Part shown: in pieces, positions 7,710-14,045 of the stretch
Layout: each line of letters starts with the position of its first letter
Numbering within the stretch: the first letter of the stretch is position 1
NCBI GenBank assembly: GCA_003221085.1
Contig: QHUD01000102.1
Span: 10,188-31,467 of the forward strand
Reading direction: 5' to 3'
DNA: 21,280 nt
Source of the DNA: Gemmatimonadota bacterium
Lineage (GTDB): Bacteria; Gemmatimonadota; Gemmatimonadetes; Gemmatimonadales; GWC2-71-9
Position numbers and translations under genes: made by a program
The notes under the pieces: model-generated
Databases searched by the model: none
What the model was told of the DNA's origin: nothing
Seen by the model: only the letters and a program-made list of their open reading frames with translations

Positions 7710-8123
7710 TCACCGCACCACGATCGTGCCGGTCATCAGTGAGCCGTGCACCGCGCAGTTGTACTGGTACGTGCCGGCCACGGCGAACGTGACCGAATAG
7801 GTCCCGCTGCCCGTGAGGGTCCCGCTGCTCGCGAAACTCGGCGACCCAACCGACTGAACGCTGTGCGGCAGGCCCCCCGTCCAGGTCCAGGTCGCCGTGC
7901 CACCGACGGAAATCGTGTCTAGTGCCGGGTTCATAGTGCCGTTGTGTCCGCTCACGAACTGGATGCCAGAACCGACCGTCACCGATCCCACGGGCCCGCC
8001 GCCGCCACCCCCACCCCCGCCGCCGCCACCGATCCCCCCGCCCCCCGTGCCGTAGCCGTTATTGCCACAAGCCGCGAGGCCTGCGAGCGCGATGATCGTG
8101 AACAGCGTGTTTCGTAAGCGCAT
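7710..8123 (-). CDS. Plastocyanin-like lipoprotein (type 1 copper protein)
   Basis: A 137-residue exported lipoprotein. The lipobox LAAC places the lipidated Cys at residue 19. A linker of almost pure Gly (about residues 27-43) precedes the cupredoxin domain. The copper ligands of a type 1 centre are all present: H87, C123, H126 and M130 (pattern C-x2-H-x3-M near the C-terminus). The start at 8123 is chosen because AGGGGAGGATTC provides a strong ribosome-binding site and the signal peptide begins there; the longer open frame upstream has no such features. It probably carries electrons or copper at the cell surface. It lies downstream of the cupredoxin-fusion gene on the same strand after a 162-base gap that contains inverted repeats. 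Confidence 0.9.
   Translation of the reverse strand: MRLRNTLFTIIALAGLAACGNNGYGTGGGGIGGGGGGGGGGGGPVGSVTVGSGIQFVSGHNGTMNPALDTISVGGTATWTWTGGLPHSVQSVGSPSFASSGTLTGSGTYSVTFAVAGTYQYNCAVHGSLMTGTIVVR
7996..8047. repeat. Low-complexity GGN/CCN tract encoding the poly-Gly linker
   Basis: CCG/CCC/CCA triplets with long C-runs encode GGGG-I-G12 between the lipid anchor and the copper domain of the plastocyanin-like protein. Such tracts are prone to length change by slippage and to sequencing error, so the exact linker length should be treated with caution. Confidence 0.8.
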
Positions 8124-8136
8124 GAATCCTCCCCTG

Positions 8137-8153
8137 CTCGTCACTGCGACGAG
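8137..8153. promoter_or_regulatory. Short inverted repeat in the leader of the plastocyanin gene
   Basis: CTCGTC (8137-8142) and GACGAG (8148-8153) are exact reverse complements with a 5-base loop, placed just upstream of the ribosome-binding site of the plastocyanin gene. Further upstream, GCACCG-TT-CGGTGC (8183-8196) forms a second symmetrical element. They may be operator half-sites or an RNA hairpin that affects translation. No promoter could be identified confidently in the gap. Confidence 0.3.
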
Positions 8154-8285
8154 AGATGGTAAACGTTCTGAGTGGAAACGCTGCACCGTTCGGTGCGTCG
8201 GACCTACAGCCGGTAGAACCTTGCGAGCGCCAGCGAGGTTTCCGTTCGCCGCCATCCTGACGCTTCCTGGACACGAGCCCCGGCT

Positions 8286-9410
8286 CTAATTCGCCGCGTT
8301 ACGGGAACGGGACTGTTCCCAGTTTACGAAGAGGAACCCGCCCGGCGCGTCGAACTTCGGCTCGCCCGGTCCGGGGAGAATTTGCAGTTGCAACTCTTCG
8401 ATCTTGTTCTTGGAGCAATCCCAGCAGGCGAGGGCGAAATCGCCATCCCGCCGGGTGCGCGACAACAGCATGACGTGCACCATCGCGTTGTCGGTCACGA
8501 GCGCGCCATTTTTGTACAGATGCCCGACCGCCCACAGCGCGACCGCGCTGTTGATCGTGGGCACGAGCGGGGTGTGTACCCGGGTCGAGCCGTGGTAGTA
8601 GAGCCCGAGAATCACGCCGCCGAATCGTGGGTGGTGCGGCACGTCCTTTGTCTGCACGCGGTCGAGCACCAGCCTCCAGCGGGCTCCGTCCTGGCTGGCG
8701 AACTCCGCCACGCCATCCACCGAGTCGCGGATCGCGCCCTTATCCCACGCCGTGAAGCTGAACGTTCCGGAGATCCGCGCGACGTTGTTCGAGTACGGGC
8801 CGTTCTTCACCTGCGACTCGAGCCCCTCGCGCTCGTCACCGAACGCCTGGAGGATCGGGGCGGCGCTGTCCGGGAAAGGGAACGGGCCGGGCAGGATCTG
8901 GATGACGGGCCCGCCGCTCGTCACTCCGATCGCCTGTACCTTCGCTGTCGTCCCATGCGCGTCGCTCATCGACTCGTGCGACTCACGCATCTCGGAGGCG
9001 CCGTACCCGGACGAGCCGGAGCTCGTCGTGCCGGCAACCTTGAGATGCGTCTCCATGCCGAGTTTCTTGTGCGAGTCTTCACCCACAGGGCAGTACACCT
9101 CGTAGGTCCCCGGCTTCAGCGTCACCGTCAAGGTGTCAGTCGCGCCAGGCTGGATCGTCGCGACTTCCTTCTCGATGCCCTCTCCTTCGACCTCGAAGCC
9201 GTGGGGGATACTCCCGGCGTTCGTGATCGCGAACGTTACGGTCCCCGCCGCGACACTCGCCTGCGACAGCTCCACTTTCCACTCCGACAGCTTGACGCTC
9301 ACCTGGGAAGGGGCGGCGGGATGCGGTCGCGACGCCGCGCCCACCAGAGCGCTGAGCAACGCAACGGAGATAATGGTCCGACCCGAGACACCGATCGCAA
9401 TGCGGTTCAT
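8286..9410 (-). CDS. Exported cupredoxin-domain protein with a large uncharacterised C-terminal domain
   Basis: A 374-residue exported protein. A hydrophobic signal segment (residues 10-26) precedes a cupredoxin fold (about 35-126) with H70, C107, H114 and M119 as likely copper ligands. The C-x6-H-x4-M spacing is longer than the usual C-x4-H or C-x2-H. A Ser/Gly/His-rich linker (about 127-150) leads to a C-terminal region of about 220 residues that I do not recognise. This region contains QILPGP twice (near its start and end) and a CWDC pair. The start at 9410 is supported by GTGAGGT seven bases upstream and by the signal peptide; the longer open frame is rejected. A GGAATA-N17-GTC promoter-like site lies 49 bases upstream, linking the gene to the neighbouring ECF sigma factor. 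Confidence 0.85.
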   Translation of the reverse strand: MNRIAIGVSGRTIISVALLSALVGAASRPHPAAPSQVSVKLSEWKVELSQASVAAGTVTFAITNAGSIPHGFEVEGEGIEKEVATIQPGATDTLTVTLKPGTYEVYCPVGEDSHKKLGMETHLKVAGTTSSGSSGYGASEMRESHESMSDAHGTTAKVQAIGVTSGGPVIQILPGPFPFPDSAAPILQAFGDEREGLESQVKNGPYSNNVARISGTFSFTAWDKGAIRDSVDGVAEFASQDGARWRLVLDRVQTKDVPHHPRFGGVILGLYYHGSTRVHTPLVPTINSAVALWAVGHLYKNGALVTDNAMVHVMLLSRTRRDGDFALACWDCSKNKIEELQLQILPGPGEPKFDAPGGFLFVNWEQSRSRNAAN

Positions 9411-9458
9411 AATGACCTCACCAAAGGGGGTGTGACATGGAATTCTTTCACAGCTGAA

Positions 9459-9484
9459 GACCCTCGAGACCTCGTCCTTATTCC
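9459..9484 (-). promoter_or_regulatory. ECF-type promoter candidate for the cupredoxin-fusion gene
   Basis: On the minus strand GGGAATA is followed after 17 bases (counted from GGAATA at 9484-9479) by GTCTTC at 9461. The same string and spacing occur before the CopD-like gene and, mirrored, before the sigma-factor gene. GGAA-type -35 elements with a GTC-type -10 at 16-17 bases are typical of ECF sigma factors. The start codon is 49 bases downstream. Confidence 0.6.
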
Positions 9485-9516
9485 CGGGCGACATGGCTCG
9501 AGAGCTCCGAGTTACT

Positions 9517-10008
9517 TCAGGTGGTCGAGTGGAGCACCGCACCGAACAAGAGGATGAGAAACCACAACGCGAGGCTCGCGATCGACGTGCGCCGGAACCA
9601 GCCCCATCGGGCAGCCGAGCCCTGCCGCAGCGCCACCTCAACCCGCAGCCGTGCGTAGCCATTACCGATGAGCAGGGCGACGAGCCCCATCTTGACCCAA
9701 AACACGACCGAGGTTGCGAAGCTGCCGACCTCGGCCAGCGCCATCATCGCGCCGCTCGCGAAAATCAGGGCGAGGCCGGCGACCACCCAGCGGTGAACCG
9801 CCGCAAGGCGATCGAGCTCCCTGGTCCAGTCGGGCCCGGTGTCGGGCGAGAGCCGGAGCGCCGCGACATCCGCGGCGATGGCCAAGCCGCCCCCCAACAG
9901 GATGCCGCCGAGATGGAGGTAGGTCACCGCGGTGCGCAGGGCGGTCGTCCGGCCATAGAAGTGCGCCCAAAGCGCGAGCAGATGCGACACACCGTTCAAT
10001 ACGACCAT
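9517..10008 (-). CDS. Small integral membrane protein, CopD-like
   Basis: A 163-residue protein with about four transmembrane helices: TYLHLGGILLGGGLAIAADV, a helix around VHRWVVAGLALIFASGAMM, one around VVFWVKMGLVALLIG, and a C-terminal LALWFLILLFGAVL. Conserved-looking His residues sit at the start of helices 1 and 2 (YLHLGG, AVHRWV), and WVKM opens helix 3. This pattern recalls the CopD/DUF2269-like group of copper-related or haem-binding membrane proteins, but the match is by general appearance only. GAGGGAAG precedes the ATG. It shares a bidirectional ECF-type promoter region with the sigma factor and ends 106 bases before the cupredoxin-fusion gene, so a function linked to periplasmic copper is inferred. 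Confidence 0.75.
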   Translation of the reverse strand: MVVLNGVSHLLALWAHFYGRTTALRTAVTYLHLGGILLGGGLAIAADVAALRLSPDTGPDWTRELDRLAAVHRWVVAGLALIFASGAMMALAEVGSFATSVVFWVKMGLVALLIGNGYARLRVEVALRQGSAARWGWFRRTSIASLALWFLILLFGAVLHSTT

Positions 10009-10133
10009 GGTTCACTTCCCTCGTGGAGCGCCGCCAGCAATCCGGCGACGTTGCGACTCGGAACCTGGTGGATCCGCTTGATGGGTGACCTTCCCCCCGC
10101 GAGCGTGCCACCGCAGAATGCATCGGTGACGAA

Positions 10134-10159
10134 GACCTCACGCGCCCGCGGCCTATTCC
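10134..10159 (-). promoter_or_regulatory. ECF-type promoter candidate for the CopD-like gene
   Basis: On the minus strand GGAATA (10159-10154) is followed after exactly 17 bases by GTCTTC (from 10136). It matches the site before the cupredoxin-fusion gene, including the TTC after GTC. It leaves a 5' leader of roughly 120 bases before the start at 10008. Confidence 0.55.
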
Positions 10160-10169
10160 CCCGGGAATA
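10154..10169. repeat. 16-bp palindrome joining two divergent -35 elements
   Basis: TATTCCC (10154-10160) and GGGAATA (10163-10169) are perfect reverse complements with a 2-base spacer. Each arm is the -35-like element of one of the two divergent promoter candidates, so the two promoters sit back to back. Confidence 0.75.
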
Positions 10170-10189
10170 ATCCCGCCCCGTGCGGAGTC
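10164..10189 (+). promoter_or_regulatory. ECF-type promoter candidate for the sigma/anti-sigma operon
   Basis: GGAATA (10164-10169) is followed after 17 bases by GTC (10187-10189), 38 bases before the sigma-factor start. ECF sigma factors commonly activate their own operon, so positive autoregulation is the natural reading. Confidence 0.6.
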
Positions 10190-10227
10190 CCTTCTCGACA
10201 GGCGTACCGTGACCCGTTGAGGACCGG

Positions 10228-10770
10228 TTGGAGCCGAGCGAGCTGGAGCGATTCGAAGCGATCGTGTTGCCGCACCTGGACGCCGCCTACACGCTGGCGC
10301 GCTACCTCACGCGCAACGACCACGACGCGCAGGACATCGTGCAGGACGCCTACCTGCGCGCGCTCAAGTACTTCGGCGGATTCCGAGGAGGGGGAGCCGA
10401 CGCTAGGGACGGTCGCGCGTGGCTGCTGGCGATCGTGCGCAACACGGCGTACACCTGGCGGCGCCGGCACCGTGCCGACGCGCTGGCGACCGAGTTCGAC
10501 GAGGAGCAGCACAGCGACGCGGTGGCGGACCACCATCCGGCGGCCGCGCTCGAGCGGGACGGCGCGCGCGAGTCCCTGCACCAGGCGCTCGATCGCCTGC
10601 CGCCCGAATTCCGAGAGGTGATCGTGTTGCGCGAGCTCGAAGGATTGTCCTACAAGGAGATCGGCGACGTGACCGGTGTTCCCATCGGCACCGTCATGTC
10701 GCGGCTGTCGCGCGCGCGCCGGCGGCTCCAGGAGGCATTATCCGCCGGTGAGAAATGGAGAGTAACGTGA
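10228..10770 (+). CDS. ECF-subfamily RNA polymerase sigma factor
   Basis: A 180-residue sigma-70-family factor with the two-domain ECF layout. Region 2 contains HDAQDIVQDAYLRALKYF (core-binding and -10 recognition). Region 4 contains LPPEFREVIVLRELEGLSYKEIG, followed by the helix-turn-helix VPIGTVMSRLSRARRRL (-35 recognition). There is no extra C-terminal domain. The start is a TTG preceded by GAGG at suitable spacing. The 3' end overlaps the anti-sigma gene by 16 bases, or by GTGA if the later start is used, implying translational coupling. The promoter-like GGAATA-N17-GTC element upstream, and two more before adjacent copper-protein genes, suggest its regulon. Confidence 0.95.
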   Translation: MEPSELERFEAIVLPHLDAAYTLARYLTRNDHDAQDIVQDAYLRALKYFGGFRGGGADARDGRAWLLAIVRNTAYTWRRRHRADALATEFDEEQHSDAVADHHPAAALERDGARESLHQALDRLPPEFREVIVLRELEGLSYKEIGDVTGVPIGTVMSRLSRARRRLQEALSAGEKWRVT

Positions 10771-11567
10771 CGCACCGCGAGCTGGAGCTACAGCTCGATG
10801 CCTATGTTGATGGCGAGCTAGAGCCGGAGGACGCGCGCGACCTCGAGACGCACCTGCAGGAGTGCGCCGATTGCGCGCGACGGCACGAGGCCCGCGTCGC
10901 GCTCAGCGCCGCGATTCGGGAGCAGATCCCCGCGCTTCACGCGCCGGACGCGCTGCGCGGCCGCGTGCGCGCGACGCTGCGCAACGTAGCGGGAGGATCG
11001 GCCTCCCGCCCTGTCCTGCCACCCATCGCGGGACGCTGGCTGGCGCTCGCCGCATCGCTGGCGGTGGTTGCGGTCGGAAGCTGGCGGCTTGCGCTGAGCC
11101 GTGCGGGCGAGGACGCGCTCGCCGGGCAAGTGCTCGCGAGCCACGTGCGCTCCCTCATGCCGGGCCACCTCACCGACGTGGTCTCCTCGGACCAGCACAC
11201 GGTGAAGCCGTGGTTCAACGGCAGGCTCGACTTCTCGCCCCCCGTCTACGACTTCGCCGGGCGGGGGTTCCCCCTCATCGGCGGGCGGCTCGACTATGTG
11301 GGCGGACGGCCGGTCGCGGCGCTCGTGTACGGGCGGCGTCAGCACCTGGTCAACGTGTTCCTCTGGCCGGCGACGCGAGAGTCGTTGAGCGACCCCTCCC
11401 CGGTGGCCACGCGGCAGGGCTATCACCTGCTGCGGTGGACGACGCCAGAGTACGCGTACTGGGTTGTCTCCGATTTGGGCGTGGCGGAGCTCCACGATTT
11501 CGCGCAGCTCGTGCAACAGGCGGATTCGGCGGCCACGATACCGGCCGCGGCGCGCGCTCTCCCTTGA
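10755..11567 (+). CDS. Membrane-bound zinc-finger anti-sigma factor
   Basis: A 270-residue protein. The N-terminal ZAS/zf-HC2 motif is H33-x3-C37-x2-C40 in HLQECADC. One transmembrane helix follows (about residues 93-110, WLALAASLAVVAVGSW), then a periplasmic domain of about 160 residues with SSDQHTVKPWFNGRLDFSPP, GGRLDYVGGRPVAALVYGRR and a HLVNVFLWP segment. This periplasmic domain is a recurrent type in anti-sigma factors. The protein should hold the co-encoded sigma factor inactive until a periplasmic signal is sensed. No obvious copper-binding cluster is seen in the sensor domain. GTG at 10767 is an alternative start. The gene ends 19 bases from the convergent DedA-PAP2 gene. Confidence 0.92.
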   Translation: MESNVTHRELELQLDAYVDGELEPEDARDLETHLQECADCARRHEARVALSAAIREQIPALHAPDALRGRVRATLRNVAGGSASRPVLPPIAGRWLALAASLAVVAVGSWRLALSRAGEDALAGQVLASHVRSLMPGHLTDVVSSDQHTVKPWFNGRLDFSPPVYDFAGRGFPLIGGRLDYVGGRPVAALVYGRRQHLVNVFLWPATRESLSDPSPVATRQGYHLLRWTTPEYAYWVVSDLGVAELHDFAQLVQQADSAATIPAAARALP

Positions 11568-11580
11568 AGGACCGGTCGGT

Positions 11581-11596
11581 GACTGCTTAGGCAGTC
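11581..11596. terminator. Possible bidirectional hairpin between convergent genes
   Basis: GACTGC-TTAG-GCAGTC forms a 6-bp stem with a 4-base loop between the anti-sigma stop and the DedA-PAP2 stop; the TAA of the latter lies in the loop. No T-run follows on either strand, so intrinsic termination would be weak. Confidence 0.3.
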
Positions 11597-12891
11597 CGGC
11601 GCCACCGGCGCGCGACCTCGACGCCGGAGATACACGCGGAGAGCCACAGCACCCCGGCGGCGTACCCACCCACCACGTCGCTGAAATAGTGCACGCCGAG
11701 GTACAATCGACTGAGCCCGATGGCGACGATCAACAGGGCGGCGCCGAGCACCACGATGATTTGCGCGCTCCGGCGGTGGATCCACAGAAGCACGAGCACG
11801 TACGCGAGCATGCCATAGCCGATGAGCGAGCCCATCGCATGGCCGCTCGGAAAGCTCCAGCTGACGTGCTGAAGGAACGCGTCGGCGTAAGGTGGCCGTG
11901 GACGGCGGATCACGAGCTTGAGCACGCCGTCGAGCAGGCCGCCGCCGGCAAAGGCGGCGAGCCAGCCGCCGAGCAGGATCCACTCGCGACGGGCCGCGAG
12001 GACGAGCCCCACCGCGAGGGCCAGGATGGTCAGCGTGACCGGCGAGCCGAGGGCACTGATCGCATTGAAGACTGCGTACCCGGTGGGTGTGGCATGTGCA
12101 TGCAGCCAGTCCAGCAGCGTCAGATCGAACTGCGTGAGCGGGTCATGGTGGATCACATCTTCGGTGACCGCGGCAAACAGCCAGAGGCCCGCGAGGCTTG
12201 CAGCCAAGCCAATCGTGAGGTGGAGCCCGAGGTACTCGCCGCGCGCAAAGCGCGCGGCTGCAAACATCCTCAAGTGCTCGGTGCGTGTGACGAGCCTCGT
12301 GCGATTTCGCTCGAACCAGCGCCACCCGAGCACGAGCCCCACGACCAGGGCGACGAGCAGCGCCCCCGCCAGGCTGGCCTGACCCATGTAATGCTCGAGC
12401 CGCGGGAGATTGCGGCCGAACACGTAGCCGAGCGCGCTAACAACCCCCGCCCAACACACCGCGCCGAGCGCATTGTAGAGCATGAAACGGCCGTACGGCA
12501 TCCGCGCCGCTCCCGCGAGGACGGCGGTCCAGGTGCGCAGCAGCGCGATGAAGCGGCCAATGAAAACGGTCGGGGGGCCGTGCCGTGCAAAGAAATGACG
12601 CGCGCGCTCGAGGTGGGCTTCGTTGAGGTGCAGGAAGCGCCCGTAGCGGCGCACCAACGTGATGCCGCCGGTTCGCCCGATCCAGTAGCCGCCGTTATCG
12701 CCCAGGATGGCCGCGGCCACCGCGGTCGCCACGACTCCGTAGATCGAGAGATGTCCCAGCGCGGCGAAGGCGGCCGCCGTGACCAGAGCGGTCTCGCCCG
12801 GGAGCGGGAGTCCGAGGCTCTCGAGGCCGACCAGGAAAAAGAGTACGACGTAGCCGTAGGAAGCAACCAGCCCGGATACAGTCCCCTGCAT
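11587..12891 (-). CDS. DedA/VTT-family membrane protein fused to a PAP2 lipid phosphatase
   Basis: A 434-residue two-module membrane protein. Residues about 1-175 form a DedA (SNARE-associated/VTT) domain with GLPLPGETALVTAAA, GDNGGYWIGRTGG and FIGRFIALLRTWTAVLAG. Members of this family include polyprenyl-phosphate flippases. Residues about 215-434 form a PAP2 phosphatase with all three catalytic motifs: KLVIRRPRP (K-x6-RP), SFPSGH, and SRLYLGVHYFSD. The combination suggests dephosphorylation and transbilayer recycling of undecaprenyl carrier or phospholipid in one protein; this is inferred from family knowledge. The LLM oxidoreductase ends 9 bases upstream, so they are probably co-transcribed. 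The start ATG follows only a weak ribosome-binding site. Confidence 0.93.
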   Translation of the reverse strand: MQGTVSGLVASYGYVVLFFLVGLESLGLPLPGETALVTAAAFAALGHLSIYGVVATAVAAAILGDNGGYWIGRTGGITLVRRYGRFLHLNEAHLERARHFFARHGPPTVFIGRFIALLRTWTAVLAGAARMPYGRFMLYNALGAVCWAGVVSALGYVFGRNLPRLEHYMGQASLAGALLVALVVGLVLGWRWFERNRTRLVTRTEHLRMFAAARFARGEYLGLHLTIGLAASLAGLWLFAAVTEDVIHHDPLTQFDLTLLDWLHAHATPTGYAVFNAISALGSPVTLTILALAVGLVLAARREWILLGGWLAAFAGGGLLDGVLKLVIRRPRPPYADAFLQHVSWSFPSGHAMGSLIGYGMLAYVLVLLWIHRRSAQIIVVLGAALLIVAIGLSRLYLGVHYFSDVVGGYAAGVLWLSACISGVEVARRWRRTA

Positions 12892-12900
12892 GGTGCAACA

Positions 12901-13935
12901 TTAGTCATCTGCGAATTCTTTGCGCAACGCGGGTGCGACCCTGGTGCCGAGCGCTTCGATGGCGTGCATGAGCTTCGCATGCGGTAACGATGCCGCGTTC
13001 ATTTGAAAGCTGATGCGGGAGATGCCGCCCAGCGCCTCACTATGGCGGATGACCTTCTCTACCACTTCATCGGGAGTTCCAACCAGCAAGGCACCGTGGC
13101 GACCGCGCTGGGCGTCGAAGGCCCCACGCGTCATGGGAGGCCAGCCGCGCTCCTTCCCGACATCGGTGACGGCACGGGCGTAGCCGGGAAAGAAGTCATC
13201 GGCGGCCTCTTGGGTGGAGGCGGCCACGTAGCCGAGCGAGTGTACGCCGACTTTCAGCTGCTCGGGCGAGTGTCCGGCTTGCCGACCGGCCTCGCGGTAG
13301 AGATCGACGAGCGGACGGAAGCGCCGCGGTTCACCGCCAATGATGGCCACCATCAGGGGAAGGCCGAGCTCGCCCGCCCGCACGAACGATTTCGGGGTGC
13401 CGCCGACCCCGAGCCATATCGGGAAGGGGTGCTGCAGCGGTCTCGGGTAGACGCCCTGGCCTGTCAGCGCCGCCCGATACTCGCCCGACCAGTGAACGTG
13501 CTCGTTGTCACGGATCTCGAGGAGCAGGTCGAGTTTCTCCGCGAACAGGGCGTCGTAGTCCTCCAGACGCAGGCCGAACAATGGAAACGCCTCGATGAAG
13601 GAGCCGCGGCCGACGACCATCTCCGCCCTGCCCTGCGATAGAAGGTCGAGGGTGGCGAAGCTCTGGAACACCCGCACCGGGTCCGCTGCGCTCAGGACCG
13701 TTACGGCACTGGTGAGGCGTATCCGCTGGGTGCGTGCCGCCGCGGCTCCGAGAATGACCGCCGGAGCGGAATCGAGAAACTCCCGGCGGTGATGCTCGCC
13801 GATTCCAAACGCGTCCAAGCCAACCTGATCGGCGTGCTCGATCTGCTCCACCAGGTTGCGCAGCCGAACCGACGGGTCGACCGCACGGCTGGAGTCGTCG
13901 TGCGCCGCCGCGAAGCTGTCAATGCCGACTTGCAA
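12901..13935 (-). CDS. LLM-class flavin-dependent oxidoreductase (luciferase-like)
   Basis: A 344-residue soluble TIM-barrel enzyme of the bacterial luciferase-like family, which uses reduced flavin to oxidise substrates that cannot be predicted here. Recognisable segments include FGIGEHHRREF, ARTQRIRLTSAVTVLSAADP, FATLDLLSQGRAEMVVGRGS, TGQGVYPRP and PIWLGVGGTP. These fit the subgroup often named Atu2307/SP_0267-type, from memory. The start is TTG at 13935, the first codon after an in-frame stop; it gives MQVGIDSF, matching the usual N-terminus of the family. GAGG lies about 8 bases upstream. It forms an apparent operon with the DedA-PAP2 gene; a functional link between them is not evident. 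Confidence 0.92.
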   Translation of the reverse strand: MQVGIDSFAAAHDDSSRAVDPSVRLRNLVEQIEHADQVGLDAFGIGEHHRREFLDSAPAVILGAAAARTQRIRLTSAVTVLSAADPVRVFQSFATLDLLSQGRAEMVVGRGSFIEAFPLFGLRLEDYDALFAEKLDLLLEIRDNEHVHWSGEYRAALTGQGVYPRPLQHPFPIWLGVGGTPKSFVRAGELGLPLMVAIIGGEPRRFRPLVDLYREAGRQAGHSPEQLKVGVHSLGYVAASTQEAADDFFPGYARAVTDVGKERGWPPMTRGAFDAQRGRHGALLVGTPDEVVEKVIRHSEALGGISRISFQMNAASLPHAKLMHAIEALGTRVAPALRKEFADD

Positions 13936-14009
13936 CTACGGCCTCGGCCAATTCTTCCTGGGGGCGGTCGGGTCACCGTCGGATTCGTCGACCCGCTCGA
14001 GCGATTGCA

Positions 14010-14025
14010 GCTGTCGGTCGACAGC
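14010..14025. repeat. Perfect inverted repeat between the diheme cytochrome and LLM genes
   Basis: GCTGTCG-GT-CGACAGC is an exact 7-2-7 inverted repeat in the 110-base gap between the cytochrome c stop and the LLM start (both minus strand). As RNA it would give a 6-bp stem and 4-base loop about 20 bases after the cytochrome stop. With no T-run it could be a weak terminator or an operator for the LLM operon. Confidence 0.45.
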
Positions 14026-14045
14026 CGGAGGCAGGAGTGAGCTCA

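Noticed and set aside
8174..8199. GGAAAC-N17-GTC on the plus strand in the gap between the two copper-protein genes
   Set aside because: It fits a generic ECF form but reads away from the plastocyanin gene, with no plus-strand gene downstream. GTC is frequent in GC-rich DNA, so chance is likely.
9411..9662. N-terminal extension of the cupredoxin-fusion frame up to 9662
   Set aside because: The extension overlaps the CopD-like gene and the promoter candidate and lacks a signal peptide, whereas ATG 9410 has a ribosome-binding site and an export signal.
10009..10150. Protein-like frame in the sigma/CopD-like intergenic region (minus strand, containing VTDAFCGGTLAGG)
   Set aside because: It has no usable start codon before the stop and overlaps the promoter candidates; high GC content readily produces such frames. 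It could be a gene relic, but nothing supports this.
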